Source: Rhizobium rosettiformans
GTDB lineage: Bacteria > Pseudomonadota > Alphaproteobacteria > Rhizobiales > Rhizobiaceae
Reading direction: 5' to 3'
Assembly: GCF_016806065.1 (NCBI RefSeq)
Contig: NZ_CP032405.1
Coordinates: 2,198,001-2,262,000, forward strand
DNA length: 64,000 nucleotides
Part shown: piece after piece, positions 11,643 to 20,111 of the stretch
Position numbering within the stretch: the first letter of the stretch is position 1
How the letters are laid out: the number at the start of each line of letters is the position of its first letter
The notes under the pieces: generated by a model
The model's input: only the letters and a program-made list of their open reading frames with translations
Told to the model about the DNA's origin: nothing
Databases searched by the model: none
Translations under genes and position numbers: made by a program

Positions 11643-13139
11643 ATGTATCAGGTAGGTCATTTCATCGGCGGCAAGCATGTCGCCGGCACCTCGGGCCGTA
11701 AGCAGCCGATCTACAATCCGGCCACCGGCGAAGTGCAGGGCGAGGTTTCGCTCGCCAGCGCCGAGGAACTGAACGCTGCGGTCGAGAACGCCAAGGCCGC
11801 CCAGGCCAAGTGGGCCGCCACGAACCCGCAGCGCCGCGCCCGCGTCTTCATGAAGTTCGTTCAGCTCCTGAACGACAACATGGACAGCTTGGCCGAGACC
11901 CTGTCGCGCGAACACGGCAAGACCATCGAAGACGCCAAGGGCGACATCGTTCGCGGCCTCGAAGTCTGCGAATTCGTCATCGGCATCCCGCATCTCTCGA
12001 AGAGCGAGTTCACCGAAGGCGCCGGCCCGAACATCGACATGTATTCGATCCGCCAGGCTGTCGGCATCGGCGCGGGCATCACGCCGTTCAACTTCCCGGC
12101 GATGATCCCGATGTGGATGTTTGCGCCTGCCATCGCCTGCGGCAACGCCTTCATCCTGAAGCCTTCGGAGCGCGACCCGTCCGTTCCGATCCGCCTCGCT
12201 GAACTGATGATCGAGGCAGGTCTCCCGGCCGGCATCCTCAACGTCGTCAACGGCGACAAGTCGGCCGTCGATGGTATCCTCACCCATCCCGATATCTCCG
12301 CCGTCTCCTTCGTCGGCTCGACCCCGATCGCCCGCTACGTCTATGGAACGGCTGCGATGAACGGCAAGCGCGCCCAGTGCTTCGGCGGCGCCAAGAACCA
12401 CATGATCATCATGCCGGATGCCGATCTCGACCAGGCAGCCCAGGCGCTGATGGGCGCCGGCTACGGCTCGGCCGGCGAGCGCTGCATGGCGATCTCGGTT
12501 GCCGTTCCGGTCGGCGAAGAAACCGCCAACCGCCTGATCGAAAAGCTGACCCCGATGGTGGAAAGCCTGCGCATCGGCCCTTACACCGATGATAAGGCCG
12601 ATCTCGGCCCCGTCGTCACCAAGGAAGCCCAGGCCCGCATCAAGGGCCTGATCGACAGCGGCGTCGAAGCCGGCGCCAAGCTCGTGGTCGATGGCCGCGA
12701 CTTCAAGCTCCAGGGCTACGAGAACGGCTATTTCGTTGGCGGCTGCCTCTTCGACCACGTGACGCCTGATATGGACATCTACAAGACCGAAATCTTCGGA
12801 CCTGTCCTCTCGGTCGTGCGCGCAAAGACTTATGAGGAAGCCCTCGATCTGCCGATGAAGCATGAATATGGCAATGGTGTCGCGATCTACACTCGCGACG
12901 GCGACGCTGCCCGCGACTTCGCCTCGCGCATCAACATCGGCATGGTCGGCATCAACGTGCCGATCCCGGTTCCGCTCGCCTATCACTCCTTCGGTGGCTG
13001 GAAGTCGTCATCCTTCGGTGATTTGAACCAGCACGGCACGGACTCGATCAAGTTCTGGACCCGCACCAAGACGGTCACCAGCCGCTGGCCGTCCGGCATC
13101 AAGGACGGCGCCGAATTCGTCATGCCGACGATGAAGTAA
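11643..13139 (+). CDS. mmsA: Methylmalonate-semialdehyde dehydrogenase (acylating)
   Basis: A 498-residue CoA-dependent aldehyde dehydrogenase converting methylmalonate semialdehyde (from valine) or malonate semialdehyde (from inositol or beta-alanine) to propionyl- or acetyl-CoA with NAD. It contains the NAD-site segment ITPFNFPAMIPMWM, the FVGSTPIARYVY motif, and the catalytic cysteine in GSAGERCMAIS (Cys281); the general-base Glu of ordinary ALDHs is replaced (CFGGAKNHMI), as is usual for MmsA. An excellent AGGAGG lies 6 nt before the ATG. Single gene, followed by a separate GFA gene. Confidence 0.97.
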   Translation: MYQVGHFIGGKHVAGTSGRKQPIYNPATGEVQGEVSLASAEELNAAVENAKAAQAKWAATNPQRRARVFMKFVQLLNDNMDSLAETLSREHGKTIEDAKGDIVRGLEVCEFVIGIPHLSKSEFTEGAGPNIDMYSIRQAVGIGAGITPFNFPAMIPMWMFAPAIACGNAFILKPSERDPSVPIRLAELMIEAGLPAGILNVVNGDKSAVDGILTHPDISAVSFVGSTPIARYVYGTAAMNGKRAQCFGGAKNHMIIMPDADLDQAAQALMGAGYGSAGERCMAISVAVPVGEETANRLIEKLTPMVESLRIGPYTDDKADLGPVVTKEAQARIKGLIDSGVEAGAKLVVDGRDFKLQGYENGYFVGGCLFDHVTPDMDIYKTEIFGPVLSVVRAKTYEEALDLPMKHEYGNGVAIYTRDGDAARDFASRINIGMVGINVPIPVPLAYHSFGGWKSSSFGDLNQHGTDSIKFWTRTKTVTSRWPSGIKDGAEFVMPTMK

Positions 13140-13246
13140 GCGAACCACCAGCTCCATCAAATTTCCGCCACTCCGTCGCAAGACGGGGTGGCGTTCTCTT
13201 GTCAGTCTGTCTCCAATTGTTAGCTTCTCGTTCGGGAGGGCTGATC

Positions 13247-13639
13247 ATGCCGAAAAAGAAGATCCACACGGGAGGCTGCCTCTGCGGCGCGATCCGCTTT
13301 GAAGCCGATGCGCCGGCCGCCAAACCCCACACCTGCTCCTGCAAGATGTGCCAGCGCCACACGGGCAGTCTCACCGCCACCTGGGTCGAATTCCCGCGTG
13401 AGGCCGTGCGCTGGATCGGGCCTTCAGGCAGTCCTTCCACGTGGCGCTCATCCGAGATCTCGTCGCGCGCCTTCTGCGGCACCTGCGGCTCTTCGATCGG
13501 TGCGATCGACGATCAGCCGACGGTGGCGCTCCTGCTCGGAGCCTTCGATCGCACCAGCGCCGCCGATCTCAGGCCCGCCTATCATTCCTACAAGGGTGGC
13601 CGGCCGAAATGGTGGTGCATCGAGATCCGCGAGACGTGA
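13247..13639 (+). CDS. GFA (CENP-V/glutathione-dependent formaldehyde-activating) domain protein
   Basis: A 130-residue zinc protein with the complete GFA cysteine set: GGCLCGAIRF, TCSCKMCQRHTG and FCGTCGSS. Family members activate S-hydroxymethylglutathione or have unknown thiol-related roles; substrate is not deducible. The ATG at 13247 has GGGAGG upstream. It follows mmsA by 107 bp on the same strand and could be co-transcribed. Confidence 0.9.
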   Translation: MPKKKIHTGGCLCGAIRFEADAPAAKPHTCSCKMCQRHTGSLTATWVEFPREAVRWIGPSGSPSTWRSSEISSRAFCGTCGSSIGAIDDQPTVALLLGAFDRTSAADLRPAYHSYKGGRPKWWCIEIRET

Positions 13640-13763
13640 ACCGTGCAACGGGTGTACGGAGTGTCCGAGCGCACTTGAGTGCGTGTTCCTCTCATGATCA
13701 ATGTTCAGGCGCGCGTCGCGGGGGATAGCGACGTGCGGGTTTTGATTTAATGAGGGACATTTT

Positions 13764-14834
13764 ATGCAAGAGGCAGTCTTCGGCCGCGCCGACGCTTTGC
13801 GCCGCGGCGAGTTTCGCGGCAGCGCCGGTGAGTATTTCGGGATCTGGATCGTCAACATCCTGCTGACCATCGTGACGCTCGGGATCTACTCCGCCTGGGC
13901 CAAGGTTCGGCGCAACCGCTATTTCTACGGCAACTCGTTCATTGACGGTCACTCCTTCGACTACCACGCCAAGGGGCTACAGATCTTCATCGGCCGTGCC
14001 ATCGTTTTCGGCTACATCGTTGGCTACAACATTCTCCTGACCTTCAGCCCGATCGCCGGCGGCATCCTGGCGTTGCTGATGTTCGTGCTGCTTCCCTGGA
14101 TCGTCATGCGCAGCCTCCGCTTCAATGCGCGCGTTACGAGCTATCGCAACATTCGCTTCGACTTTGTCGGCAAGACCTGGGGCGCCTTCGTCGCGATCAT
14201 CTTCGGCGGCCTCATCGCCTTCTTTTCGCTCGGCATTCTCGCGCCCTTCGCCAGTCGCTGGCTCTATCGTTACATCTTCAACAACCTGCGCTACGGCGAC
14301 CGGGCCTTCGAGACAGATCCGAAGATCGGTGCCCTCTATCGCGTCTGGCTGCCGGCCTTCCTGCTGATGCTGGTCGGTGCTGCGATCGGCGGCGGGATCG
14401 CCATTTTCGGCTATTACAGCGCCGTCGAAGGAGCAAGTGAGGCCTTCAACGATCTCGAAATGCAGATCATCATGGCCATTTACGGCGCCCTGATCCCGCT
14501 CTTGGTGCTTTGGGGGATCGCCGCGATCTTCTACCGCATCGGGGTTCGCAACGTGGTGATGAATGCTGCCCGTTTTGACGGACGTCACCATCTGTTTTCC
14601 GACCTCGGTCGCCTGCGCTATTTCTGGATCGTGGTTTCCAACCTCGTGGTCACAGTCCTCACGCTCAGCCTGATGCGGCCCTGGGCAGCGGTCCGCGAGC
14701 ATCGCTATGTGATCGAGCATTCCGGCATCGTGGTCGATGGCGAACTCGGTGATGTGGTATCCTCGATGCAGGCGTCCGGCTCCGCCGTGACGGCGGAATA
14801 TCTCGATCTCGAAGGGTTCGATTTTGGCTTCTGA
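13764..14834 (+). CDS. DUF898 (YjgN family) membrane protein
   Basis: A 356-residue polytopic protein of the DUF898/YjgN family. It shows two related halves, each starting with a short soluble segment and containing the family motif TLGIYSAWAKVRRNRYFYGNS or its counterpart TLSLMRPWAAVREHRYVIEHS, with six or more helices. Function unknown. Its 3' end overlaps the start of the M48 peptidase gene by 11 bp, which implies coupled translation and a joint membrane role. Confidence 0.88.
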   Translation: MQEAVFGRADALRRGEFRGSAGEYFGIWIVNILLTIVTLGIYSAWAKVRRNRYFYGNSFIDGHSFDYHAKGLQIFIGRAIVFGYIVGYNILLTFSPIAGGILALLMFVLLPWIVMRSLRFNARVTSYRNIRFDFVGKTWGAFVAIIFGGLIAFFSLGILAPFASRWLYRYIFNNLRYGDRAFETDPKIGALYRVWLPAFLLMLVGAAIGGGIAIFGYYSAVEGASEAFNDLEMQIIMAIYGALIPLLVLWGIAAIFYRIGVRNVVMNAARFDGRHHLFSDLGRLRYFWIVVSNLVVTVLTLSLMRPWAAVREHRYVIEHSGIVVDGELGDVVSSMQASGSAVTAEYLDLEGFDFGF

Positions 14835-15882
14835 CGACAAGCGCATCGCCTCCGGTCGCTGGCATCCTCGGGGCTCAAGCCGGTCGGAGCCGGCGGTCCT
14901 CCTTGCGGAGGGCAAGACCCTCTTTGTCCGGCTCGACGCCGGAGGCGATCCGGTGTCTCTGGGAGACCTGGCGCGGACGGAGATATCCGCCCGCGTCGGT
15001 CGCATTCCCCGCAGGATCACTTTCTCAGACGGCTCGCTCTTCGAGACCGATGACAACGACGCCGTTGATCTCTGGCTAAGCAAGCATGGCAAGAAGGGGG
15101 GCGTTCATGAAATGGAGCGGTTTCACCCGCGTCTGGTTGCCTTCGTCATCGCCGTCGTTGTGCTTGCCGGCCTGATCTACCGTTATGCGGTCCCCGCTCT
15201 CGTCGAAGTGGCCGTTCTGGTGACACCGCCGGCGGTCACTGAGTGGATGGCAAGCGGTACGCTTCTGTCGCTCGACCAGGCGGTGTTCAGCGAAAGCCGA
15301 TTGCCCGAAGCCCGTCAGACGGAGATCCAAGAGGCCTTCAATCAGGTCGCAGTCCTCTCGTCCCGGGGTGTTGCCGGCTACAATCTCAATTTCCGTCAGG
15401 GTGGCCCGATTGGCCCGAACGCGTTTGCCCTTCCCGATGGAACGCTTGTCATCACCGACGAACTGATCGAACTGGCCGACGGCGACATGGACATGATCAT
15501 CGGGGTCCTCGCCCACGAAATCGGCCATGTCGAGGAAGAGCACTCGCTCCGCCAGCTCTATCGCGCAGCCGGAATGGCGGGTCTCATCATGCTAATTGCT
15601 GGTGACATCGGAGCGGCCGGCGAGGACATTCTGACCAATGGCGCTGCCCTGATGTCACTCTCCCATTCGCGTGACGCGGAAAACGAGGCCGACCGTATCT
15701 CGGTGGAGCTGATGGCCAAGGCCGGCCGTGATCCGCGCGCCATCGGCCGTTTCTTCGCACGGCTGGAGGAAAAGCTCGGTCTCGATGGAGATTCCTCCTT
15801 CCTGTCCACCCATCCGGGCACCAGCGAGCGGCGCGAGGCGATCGACAATCACGCGAAAACTGTCGAGGCCGGCGGCTCCTGA
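14824..15882 (+). CDS. M48 family membrane-associated metallopeptidase
   Basis: A 352-residue zinc peptidase. Residues 1-95 form a soluble N-terminal region, one transmembrane helix spans about 107-125 (LVAFVIAVVVLAGLIYRYAV), and the M48 domain follows with HEIGHVEEEH (zinc His231, His235; catalytic Glu232) and the third ligand in ENEADRISVE. The catalytic domain is therefore probably periplasmic, similar in plan to HtpX/BepA-type quality-control proteases. The start is TTG at 14824 inside the DUF898 gene; no ATG in frame occurs before the conserved N-terminal region. Confidence 0.88.
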   Translation: MASDDKRIASGRWHPRGSSRSEPAVLLAEGKTLFVRLDAGGDPVSLGDLARTEISARVGRIPRRITFSDGSLFETDDNDAVDLWLSKHGKKGGVHEMERFHPRLVAFVIAVVVLAGLIYRYAVPALVEVAVLVTPPAVTEWMASGTLLSLDQAVFSESRLPEARQTEIQEAFNQVAVLSSRGVAGYNLNFRQGGPIGPNAFALPDGTLVITDELIELADGDMDMIIGVLAHEIGHVEEEHSLRQLYRAAGMAGLIMLIAGDIGAAGEDILTNGAALMSLSHSRDAENEADRISVELMAKAGRDPRAIGRFFARLEEKLGLDGDSSFLSTHPGTSERREAIDNHAKTVEAGGS

Positions 15883-15932
15883 GGCGGAGGCCAAGCGGCA
15901 GGCGGCTGATGATATATGCCGAAATGCAAGAA

Positions 15933-15957
15933 GGGGCGGTCCGAGACCGCCCCTTTT
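15933..15957 (+). terminator. Intrinsic terminator after the M48 peptidase gene
   Basis: Perfect 8-bp stem GGGGCGGT/ACCGCCCC, loop CCGAG, then TTTTGTTTT. It lies between the converging peptidase and fbpA genes, 50 nt past the peptidase stop. Confidence 0.88.
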
Positions 15958-15979
15958 GTTTTGACCAGTCTGCCGAAGC

Positions 15980-17017
15980 TTACTGCGTTGCGCCGTCGTT
16001 CAGGCCGACCTTGTCGACCAGTTCGGAAGCGATCTTGCGGTTGGCAGCGATGTCGGCGAGCGGCAGCGGATCAGCCTTGATCGCGCCGAAGCTGGCAACC
16101 ATCTCGGAAACCTTGGCATTCGGACCGACAGGATATTCGAAGACCTGCTCTGCATAGATGGTCTGCGCTTCGTCGGAAGCCAGGAATTCCATCAGCTTGA
16201 CGGCATTGTCCTTGTTCGGTGCGTTCTTTGTCAGCGCCATGCCGGAAATGTTGACATGCGTGCCGCGGTCAGCTGCATTGGGGAAGAGAACCTTGACCGA
16301 AGCGGCCCAATCCTTTTCTTCCGGATCCTTCTCGTTGGTCTTCATCAGGCCGAGGTAGTAGGTGTTGGCAAGGCCGAGGTCGCATTCGCCGGCATGGATT
16401 GCCTTTGCCTGGGCGCGGTCGTTGCCGTCAGGCTTCTTGACCAGGTTCTGCTTCAGGCCTGCGAGCCATGTTTCCGTGTATTCGGCGCCATGGTGGGCGA
16501 CCATTGAGGCGAACAGGCCGACATTGTAGGCGTGCTGACCGTCGCGCATGCAAATGCGGCCCTTCCACTTGGGATCGGCGAGTTCCTCATAGGTGATCGC
16601 ATCTTCGGAGACGCGGTCCTTGGAAGCGTAGAGCACGCGGCCACGGGTCGTCAGGCCGAACCAGTTGCCTTCCGGATCACGATACTGCGCCGGGATCTGG
16701 CTGTTGATGTTCTCGTCGACGAGCGGCTGGGTCACGCCGCCTTCCTTGGCTTCCGTGAGGCGCGCGATGTCGACCGTCAGGATGACGTCGGCCGGCGAGT
16801 TTGCACCTTCTGCCGTGATGCGCTCGACAAGACCCTTGTCGAGGAAGAGCACGTTTGTCTTGATGCCGGTCTCTTTCGTGAAGGCATCCGTCAGCGGCTT
16901 GATCAGCTCCGGCTGACGATAGGAATAGATGTTGACTTCGCCGTCTGCCAGTGCCGAGCCGGCCGAAAGGGCCAGCACAGAAACTGCGCCGAGTGCGATG
17001 GTACGGATGGATGTCAT
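15980..17017 (-). CDS. fbpA: Iron(III) ABC transporter periplasmic binding protein
   Basis: A 345-residue FbpA/AfuA-type ferric-ion-binding protein. It has a Sec signal peptide (TIALGAVSVLALSAGSALA) and the mature start DGEVNIYSYRQ. The C-terminal half has the adjacent tyrosines in ANTYYLGLM that coordinate Fe(III) in this family, and a GNWFGLTTRGRVLYASK segment near the anion site. The ATG at 17017 has GGGAGG 6 nt upstream. It stands alone, divergent from rirA, with no permease or ATPase gene beside it; the incomplete permease at the window start is a possible partner. An exact TGA-N9-TCA box lies 27 nt upstream of the ATG. Confidence 0.93.
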   Translation of the reverse strand: MTSIRTIALGAVSVLALSAGSALADGEVNIYSYRQPELIKPLTDAFTKETGIKTNVLFLDKGLVERITAEGANSPADVILTVDIARLTEAKEGGVTQPLVDENINSQIPAQYRDPEGNWFGLTTRGRVLYASKDRVSEDAITYEELADPKWKGRICMRDGQHAYNVGLFASMVAHHGAEYTETWLAGLKQNLVKKPDGNDRAQAKAIHAGECDLGLANTYYLGLMKTNEKDPEEKDWAASVKVLFPNAADRGTHVNISGMALTKNAPNKDNAVKLMEFLASDEAQTIYAEQVFEYPVGPNAKVSEMVASFGAIKADPLPLADIAANRKIASELVDKVGLNDGATQ

Positions 17018-17043
17018 GGTAGGCCTCCCTCTTTGCGGATTGT

Positions 17044-17058
17044 TGAGGCGCATATTCA
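17044..17058 (-). promoter_or_regulatory. IRO box (RirA operator) upstream of fbpA
   Basis: TGAGGCGCATATTCA is an exact match to TGA-N9-TCA, the iron-responsive operator bound by RirA in rhizobia. It lies between fbpA and rirA, 27 nt before the fbpA start. Confidence 0.65.
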
Positions 17059-17133
17059 TGAAATAGGATAAGCTGTCAATTGCAGTCTAGTTTAATCACC
17101 AACACGTGAGTCTAGAACTTGAGTATTTTGGAA

Positions 17134-17162
17134 TTGTTCAAAACTGCAAAAGGCGCTATATA
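17134..17162 (+). promoter_or_regulatory. Predicted promoter of rirA
   Basis: TTGTTC (17134-17139), 17-nt spacer, TATATA (17157-17162), giving a short leader to the ATG at 17190. An inverted repeat TTGA-N15-TCAA (17119-17141) overlaps the -35, and TCTAGAAC at 17111-17118 resembles half of an Irr-type box; Irr is known to control rirA in Agrobacterium. Confidence 0.5.
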
Positions 17163-17189
17163 AGCCGCAAGAAAACAGAGGAATCGTGC

Positions 17190-17678
17190 ATGCGTTTGAC
17201 AAAACAGACAAATTACGCCGTGCGCATGCTGATGTATTGCGCGGCCAACAGCGATCAGTTGAGCCGGATCCCGGAGATCGCCAAGGCCTATGGCGTGTCG
17301 GAACTCTTCCTGTTCAAGATCCTCCAGCCGCTGAACAAGGCTGGTCTGGTCGAGACGGTCCGCGGTCGCAACGGTGGCGTGCGCCTTGGCCGCCCGGCCG
17401 AGAAGATCACGCTGTTCGATGTTGTGAAGGTGACGGAAGACAGCTTCGCCATGGCAGAATGCTTTGAGGACGACGGTGACGTCGAATGCCCGCTGATCGA
17501 CAGCTGCGGCCTGAACTCGGCTCTGCGCAAGGCGCTGAACGCCTTCTTTGACGTGCTTTCCGAATACACGATCGATGACCTCGTCAAGGCACGCCCACAG
17601 ATCAACTTTCTGCTCGGCATCGACGACCTGGAGCCGCGCCGTGTGGCCGCCGCTCCAGCTGCCGCGCCGGCCGCCTGA
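17190..17678 (+). CDS. rirA: RirA, Rrf2-family iron-responsive regulator
   Basis: A 162-residue regulator matching rhizobial RirA, which represses iron-uptake genes when iron is sufficient, sensing through an Fe-S cluster. The winged HTH (MRLTKQTNYAVRMLMYCA, then VRGRNGGVRLGRPAEKITLFDVV) is followed by the three cluster cysteines in ECFEDDGDVECPLIDSCGLN (91, 100 and 106 by my count). The C-terminus ends in an Ala/Pro tail. Divergent from fbpA with an IRO box between them, and followed by a strong terminator, so it is its own transcription unit. Confidence 0.96.
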   Translation: MRLTKQTNYAVRMLMYCAANSDQLSRIPEIAKAYGVSELFLFKILQPLNKAGLVETVRGRNGGVRLGRPAEKITLFDVVKVTEDSFAMAECFEDDGDVECPLIDSCGLNSALRKALNAFFDVLSEYTIDDLVKARPQINFLLGIDDLEPRRVAAAPAAAPAA

Positions 17679-17702
17679 AAGTCTTCGAATATTTACTTGA
17701 TC

Positions 17703-17727
17703 AAACCCGCCGAAAGGCGGGTTTTTT
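17703..17727 (+). terminator. Intrinsic terminator after rirA
   Basis: Nine-base stem AAACCCGCC/GGCGGGTTT with a GAAA tetraloop and a T run through 17727, 24 nt after the rirA stop. Confidence 0.93.
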
Positions 17728-17859
17728 CGTTGCAGGGAAGGGCCTTTGCACCCGCCTTGCTTCCTTCCGGTACTCTGCTACGTTTACGTTCACGGCAATT
17801 AAGATCTGCCGGTGGGGGCGACTTGAAACGGGTTGCTGGTGCAAGTCTCTGGGGGGAGC

Positions 17860-19524
17860 ATGTACGACTATGTCATCATCGGTGGCGGATCGGCCGGCTC
17901 TGTCCTTGCGGCGCGGCTGAGCGAGGACCCGTCGGTTACCGTCTGCCTGCTGGAAGCCGGCGGTCGGGGTGACGGCATCTTCTCACGCGTGCCGATGGCC
18001 GCCGCAGCGATGGTCCCCGGCCATGTGAAAAGTGCCAATTGGCGTTTCTCCACCGTGCCGCAAGCAGGACTGAACGGTCGCCAAGGCTACCAGCCCCGGG
18101 GCAGGGGGCTCGGCGGATCGAGCCTGATCAATGCCATGCTCTATGTGCGCGGCCATGCGCGAGATTATGACGAATGGGCCGCACTCGGCTGTGACGGCTG
18201 GTCCTGGGCCGATGTTCTCCCCTGGTTCAAGAAGTCGGAAGACAACATTCGTGGCGCTGATGATCTGCATGGCCGCGGCGGCCCGCTGCAGGTCTGCGAC
18301 CAGAACTGGACGCGCCCGATCAACCAGGCCTTCCTGAAGGCCTGCGAGCAGAAGGGGCATCGGCAGAACGACGATTTCAACGGGCCGCAGCAAGAGGGGG
18401 CCGGCGTCTATCAGGCCACCCAGTTCTGGAACGGTCCGAAGCGCGGCGAACGCTGCTCGGCGGCGGCGGCTTATCTCCACGACGTGATGGCGCGGCGCAA
18501 TCTGACTGTCATCACCGAGGCCCATGTGTCGCGCATCCTGGTCGAGCAGGGCAGGGCAATTGGCGTCGCCTATCGCTTCGGCAAGGAAGAGCGGACCGTC
18601 CGTGCGGGACGCGAAGTGCTCTTGTCGGCAGGGGCGCTGCAATCACCGCAGATACTGATGTTGTCCGGGATCGGGCCGGCCGATCATCTGACCTCTCTCG
18701 GCATTCCCGTGGTTCTCGAGCGGCCGCAGGTTGGCGCCAATCTCCAGGATCACCTCGACTACACCATGATCTTCCGCTCGCCGGATACCGACATGTTCGG
18801 CATGGGAGTCATGGCGACGCGCGATCTGATGCGGGCGGCCAATGAATGGCGCACGGAGCGCATGGGCCATTTGCGATCGACCTGCGCGGAATCAGGCGCT
18901 TTTCTGAAGACCGACCCGTCGCTCGATCGGCCTGATATCCAGCTGCATTTCCTTGTTGCGATGGTCGACGACCACGTGCGCAAAATGCACTGGGGCCATG
19001 GCTATTCCTGCCATGTCTGCGTGCTGCGCCCGCATTCGCGTGGGACCGTTCGGCTTGCAAGTGCCGATCCGTCCGCCGCGCCGCTGATCGATCCCGCTTT
19101 TCTCTCCGATCCGCGCGACCTGGAAACCTTGCGCAAGGGCGCCCGTATGATGGCCGAGATCATGGCATCCCCCGCATTCGATCGCTATCGCGGACCGGAG
19201 CTCTATCCAGCCGGAACATCGGATGCGGAGCTGGACGCGGCCATCCGCGCCCGGGCCGATACGATCTATCACCCCGTCGGCACATGTCGCATGGGCTCGG
19301 ATGCCGATGCGGTGGTCGATCCCGATCTCAGGCTGAAGGGCATAGTGGGGCTGCGCGTCGTCGATGCCTCGGTCATGCCGCGCCTGATCGGTGGCAACAC
19401 CAACGCTCCTGTCATCATGATGGCGGAGAAGATTGCCGCATCCATCCGGTCCGAACTCCGTGCCACCAGGGAGCGACGCTCGGCCAATGCGGCGGCCAGC
19501 AAGAGCGGATTGCATTTCGCCTGA
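17860..19524 (+). CDS. GMC family FAD-dependent alcohol/sugar oxidoreductase
   Basis: A 554-residue glucose-methanol-choline oxidoreductase. It has the N-terminal FAD motif DYVIIGGGSAGSVLAARLSE, GMC signature 1 around RGRGLGGSSLINAMLYVRGHARDYDEWA, signature 2 GALQSPQILMLSGIGP, and the C-terminal active-site region with YHPVGTCRMG and NTNAPVIMMAEKIA. It is close to choline dehydrogenase-like proteins but the substrate is not determined; lack of a bet cluster argues against betaine synthesis. The ATG at 17860 follows GGGGGG. Gluconokinase lies 50 bp downstream, hinting at sugar or aldose substrates. Confidence 0.9.
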   Translation: MYDYVIIGGGSAGSVLAARLSEDPSVTVCLLEAGGRGDGIFSRVPMAAAAMVPGHVKSANWRFSTVPQAGLNGRQGYQPRGRGLGGSSLINAMLYVRGHARDYDEWAALGCDGWSWADVLPWFKKSEDNIRGADDLHGRGGPLQVCDQNWTRPINQAFLKACEQKGHRQNDDFNGPQQEGAGVYQATQFWNGPKRGERCSAAAAYLHDVMARRNLTVITEAHVSRILVEQGRAIGVAYRFGKEERTVRAGREVLLSAGALQSPQILMLSGIGPADHLTSLGIPVVLERPQVGANLQDHLDYTMIFRSPDTDMFGMGVMATRDLMRAANEWRTERMGHLRSTCAESGAFLKTDPSLDRPDIQLHFLVAMVDDHVRKMHWGHGYSCHVCVLRPHSRGTVRLASADPSAAPLIDPAFLSDPRDLETLRKGARMMAEIMASPAFDRYRGPELYPAGTSDAELDAAIRARADTIYHPVGTCRMGSDADAVVDPDLRLKGIVGLRVVDASVMPRLIGGNTNAPVIMMAEKIAASIRSELRATRERRSANAAASKSGLHFA

Positions 19525-19574
19525 ACCTTCCTATTGTCGCGACCCTTGGATGAGGGTTAGGCAAGAGGAAGAAC

Positions 19575-20102
19575 ATGCCGCAGGACAACAAGTCGACCGC
19601 CCCGCAGGCGGTGATCGTCATGGGCGTCAGCGGCTGCGGAAAGTCGTCGGTCGGCGAGGCGCTCGCGGCCCGTCTCGGGCTTCCCTTCATCGAGGGAGAT
19701 GTGCTCCATCCTGAAAGCAATGTCGCGAAGATGGCCGCCGGAACGCCGCTCACAGATGAGGATCGCTGGCCCTGGTTGACCGTGATCGGCGAGCGCATGG
19801 CCGACGCCTTGGCGCGCGGCGAGGGGATCATCGTTTCCTGCTCGGCGCTGAAGACGATCTACCGCGAGCACCTGCGCGCCGCGACCGGCGGTCGCCTCTC
19901 ATTCGTCTATCTCGAAGGATCAAGGGACTTGCTCGCCCGACGCATGGGCGCCCGCACCGGCCATTTCATGCCGCTTGGTTTGCTCGACAGTCAGCTCGCC
20001 ACGCTGGAAGTGCCGACCGGTGAGCCCAGTGTGGTCACTGTCTCCATCGATCAGCCGGTCGAGGGTATCGTTGCCGAAGCCCTCAAGGGTCTTGGTGTCT
20101 AA
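19575..20102 (+). CDS. gntK: Gluconokinase
   Basis: A 175-residue GntK-type kinase that phosphorylates gluconate to 6-phosphogluconate with ATP, feeding the Entner-Doudoroff and pentose phosphate routes. Walker A GVSGCGKSS at about residues 17-25, the EGDVLHPESNVAKMAAGTPLTDEDRWPWL substrate region and the VSCSALKTIYREHLR motif are all present. GAGGAAG precedes the ATG. It follows the GMC gene on the same strand. Confidence 0.95.
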   Translation: MPQDNKSTAPQAVIVMGVSGCGKSSVGEALAARLGLPFIEGDVLHPESNVAKMAAGTPLTDEDRWPWLTVIGERMADALARGEGIIVSCSALKTIYREHLRAATGGRLSFVYLEGSRDLLARRMGARTGHFMPLGLLDSQLATLEVPTGEPSVVTVSIDQPVEGIVAEALKGLGV

Positions 20103-20111
20103 GGGCCAGCC

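Noticed and set aside
11580-12986. Open frame antisense to mmsA
   Set aside because: No domain or ribosome site; mmsA has the catalytic motif and a strong AGGAGG.
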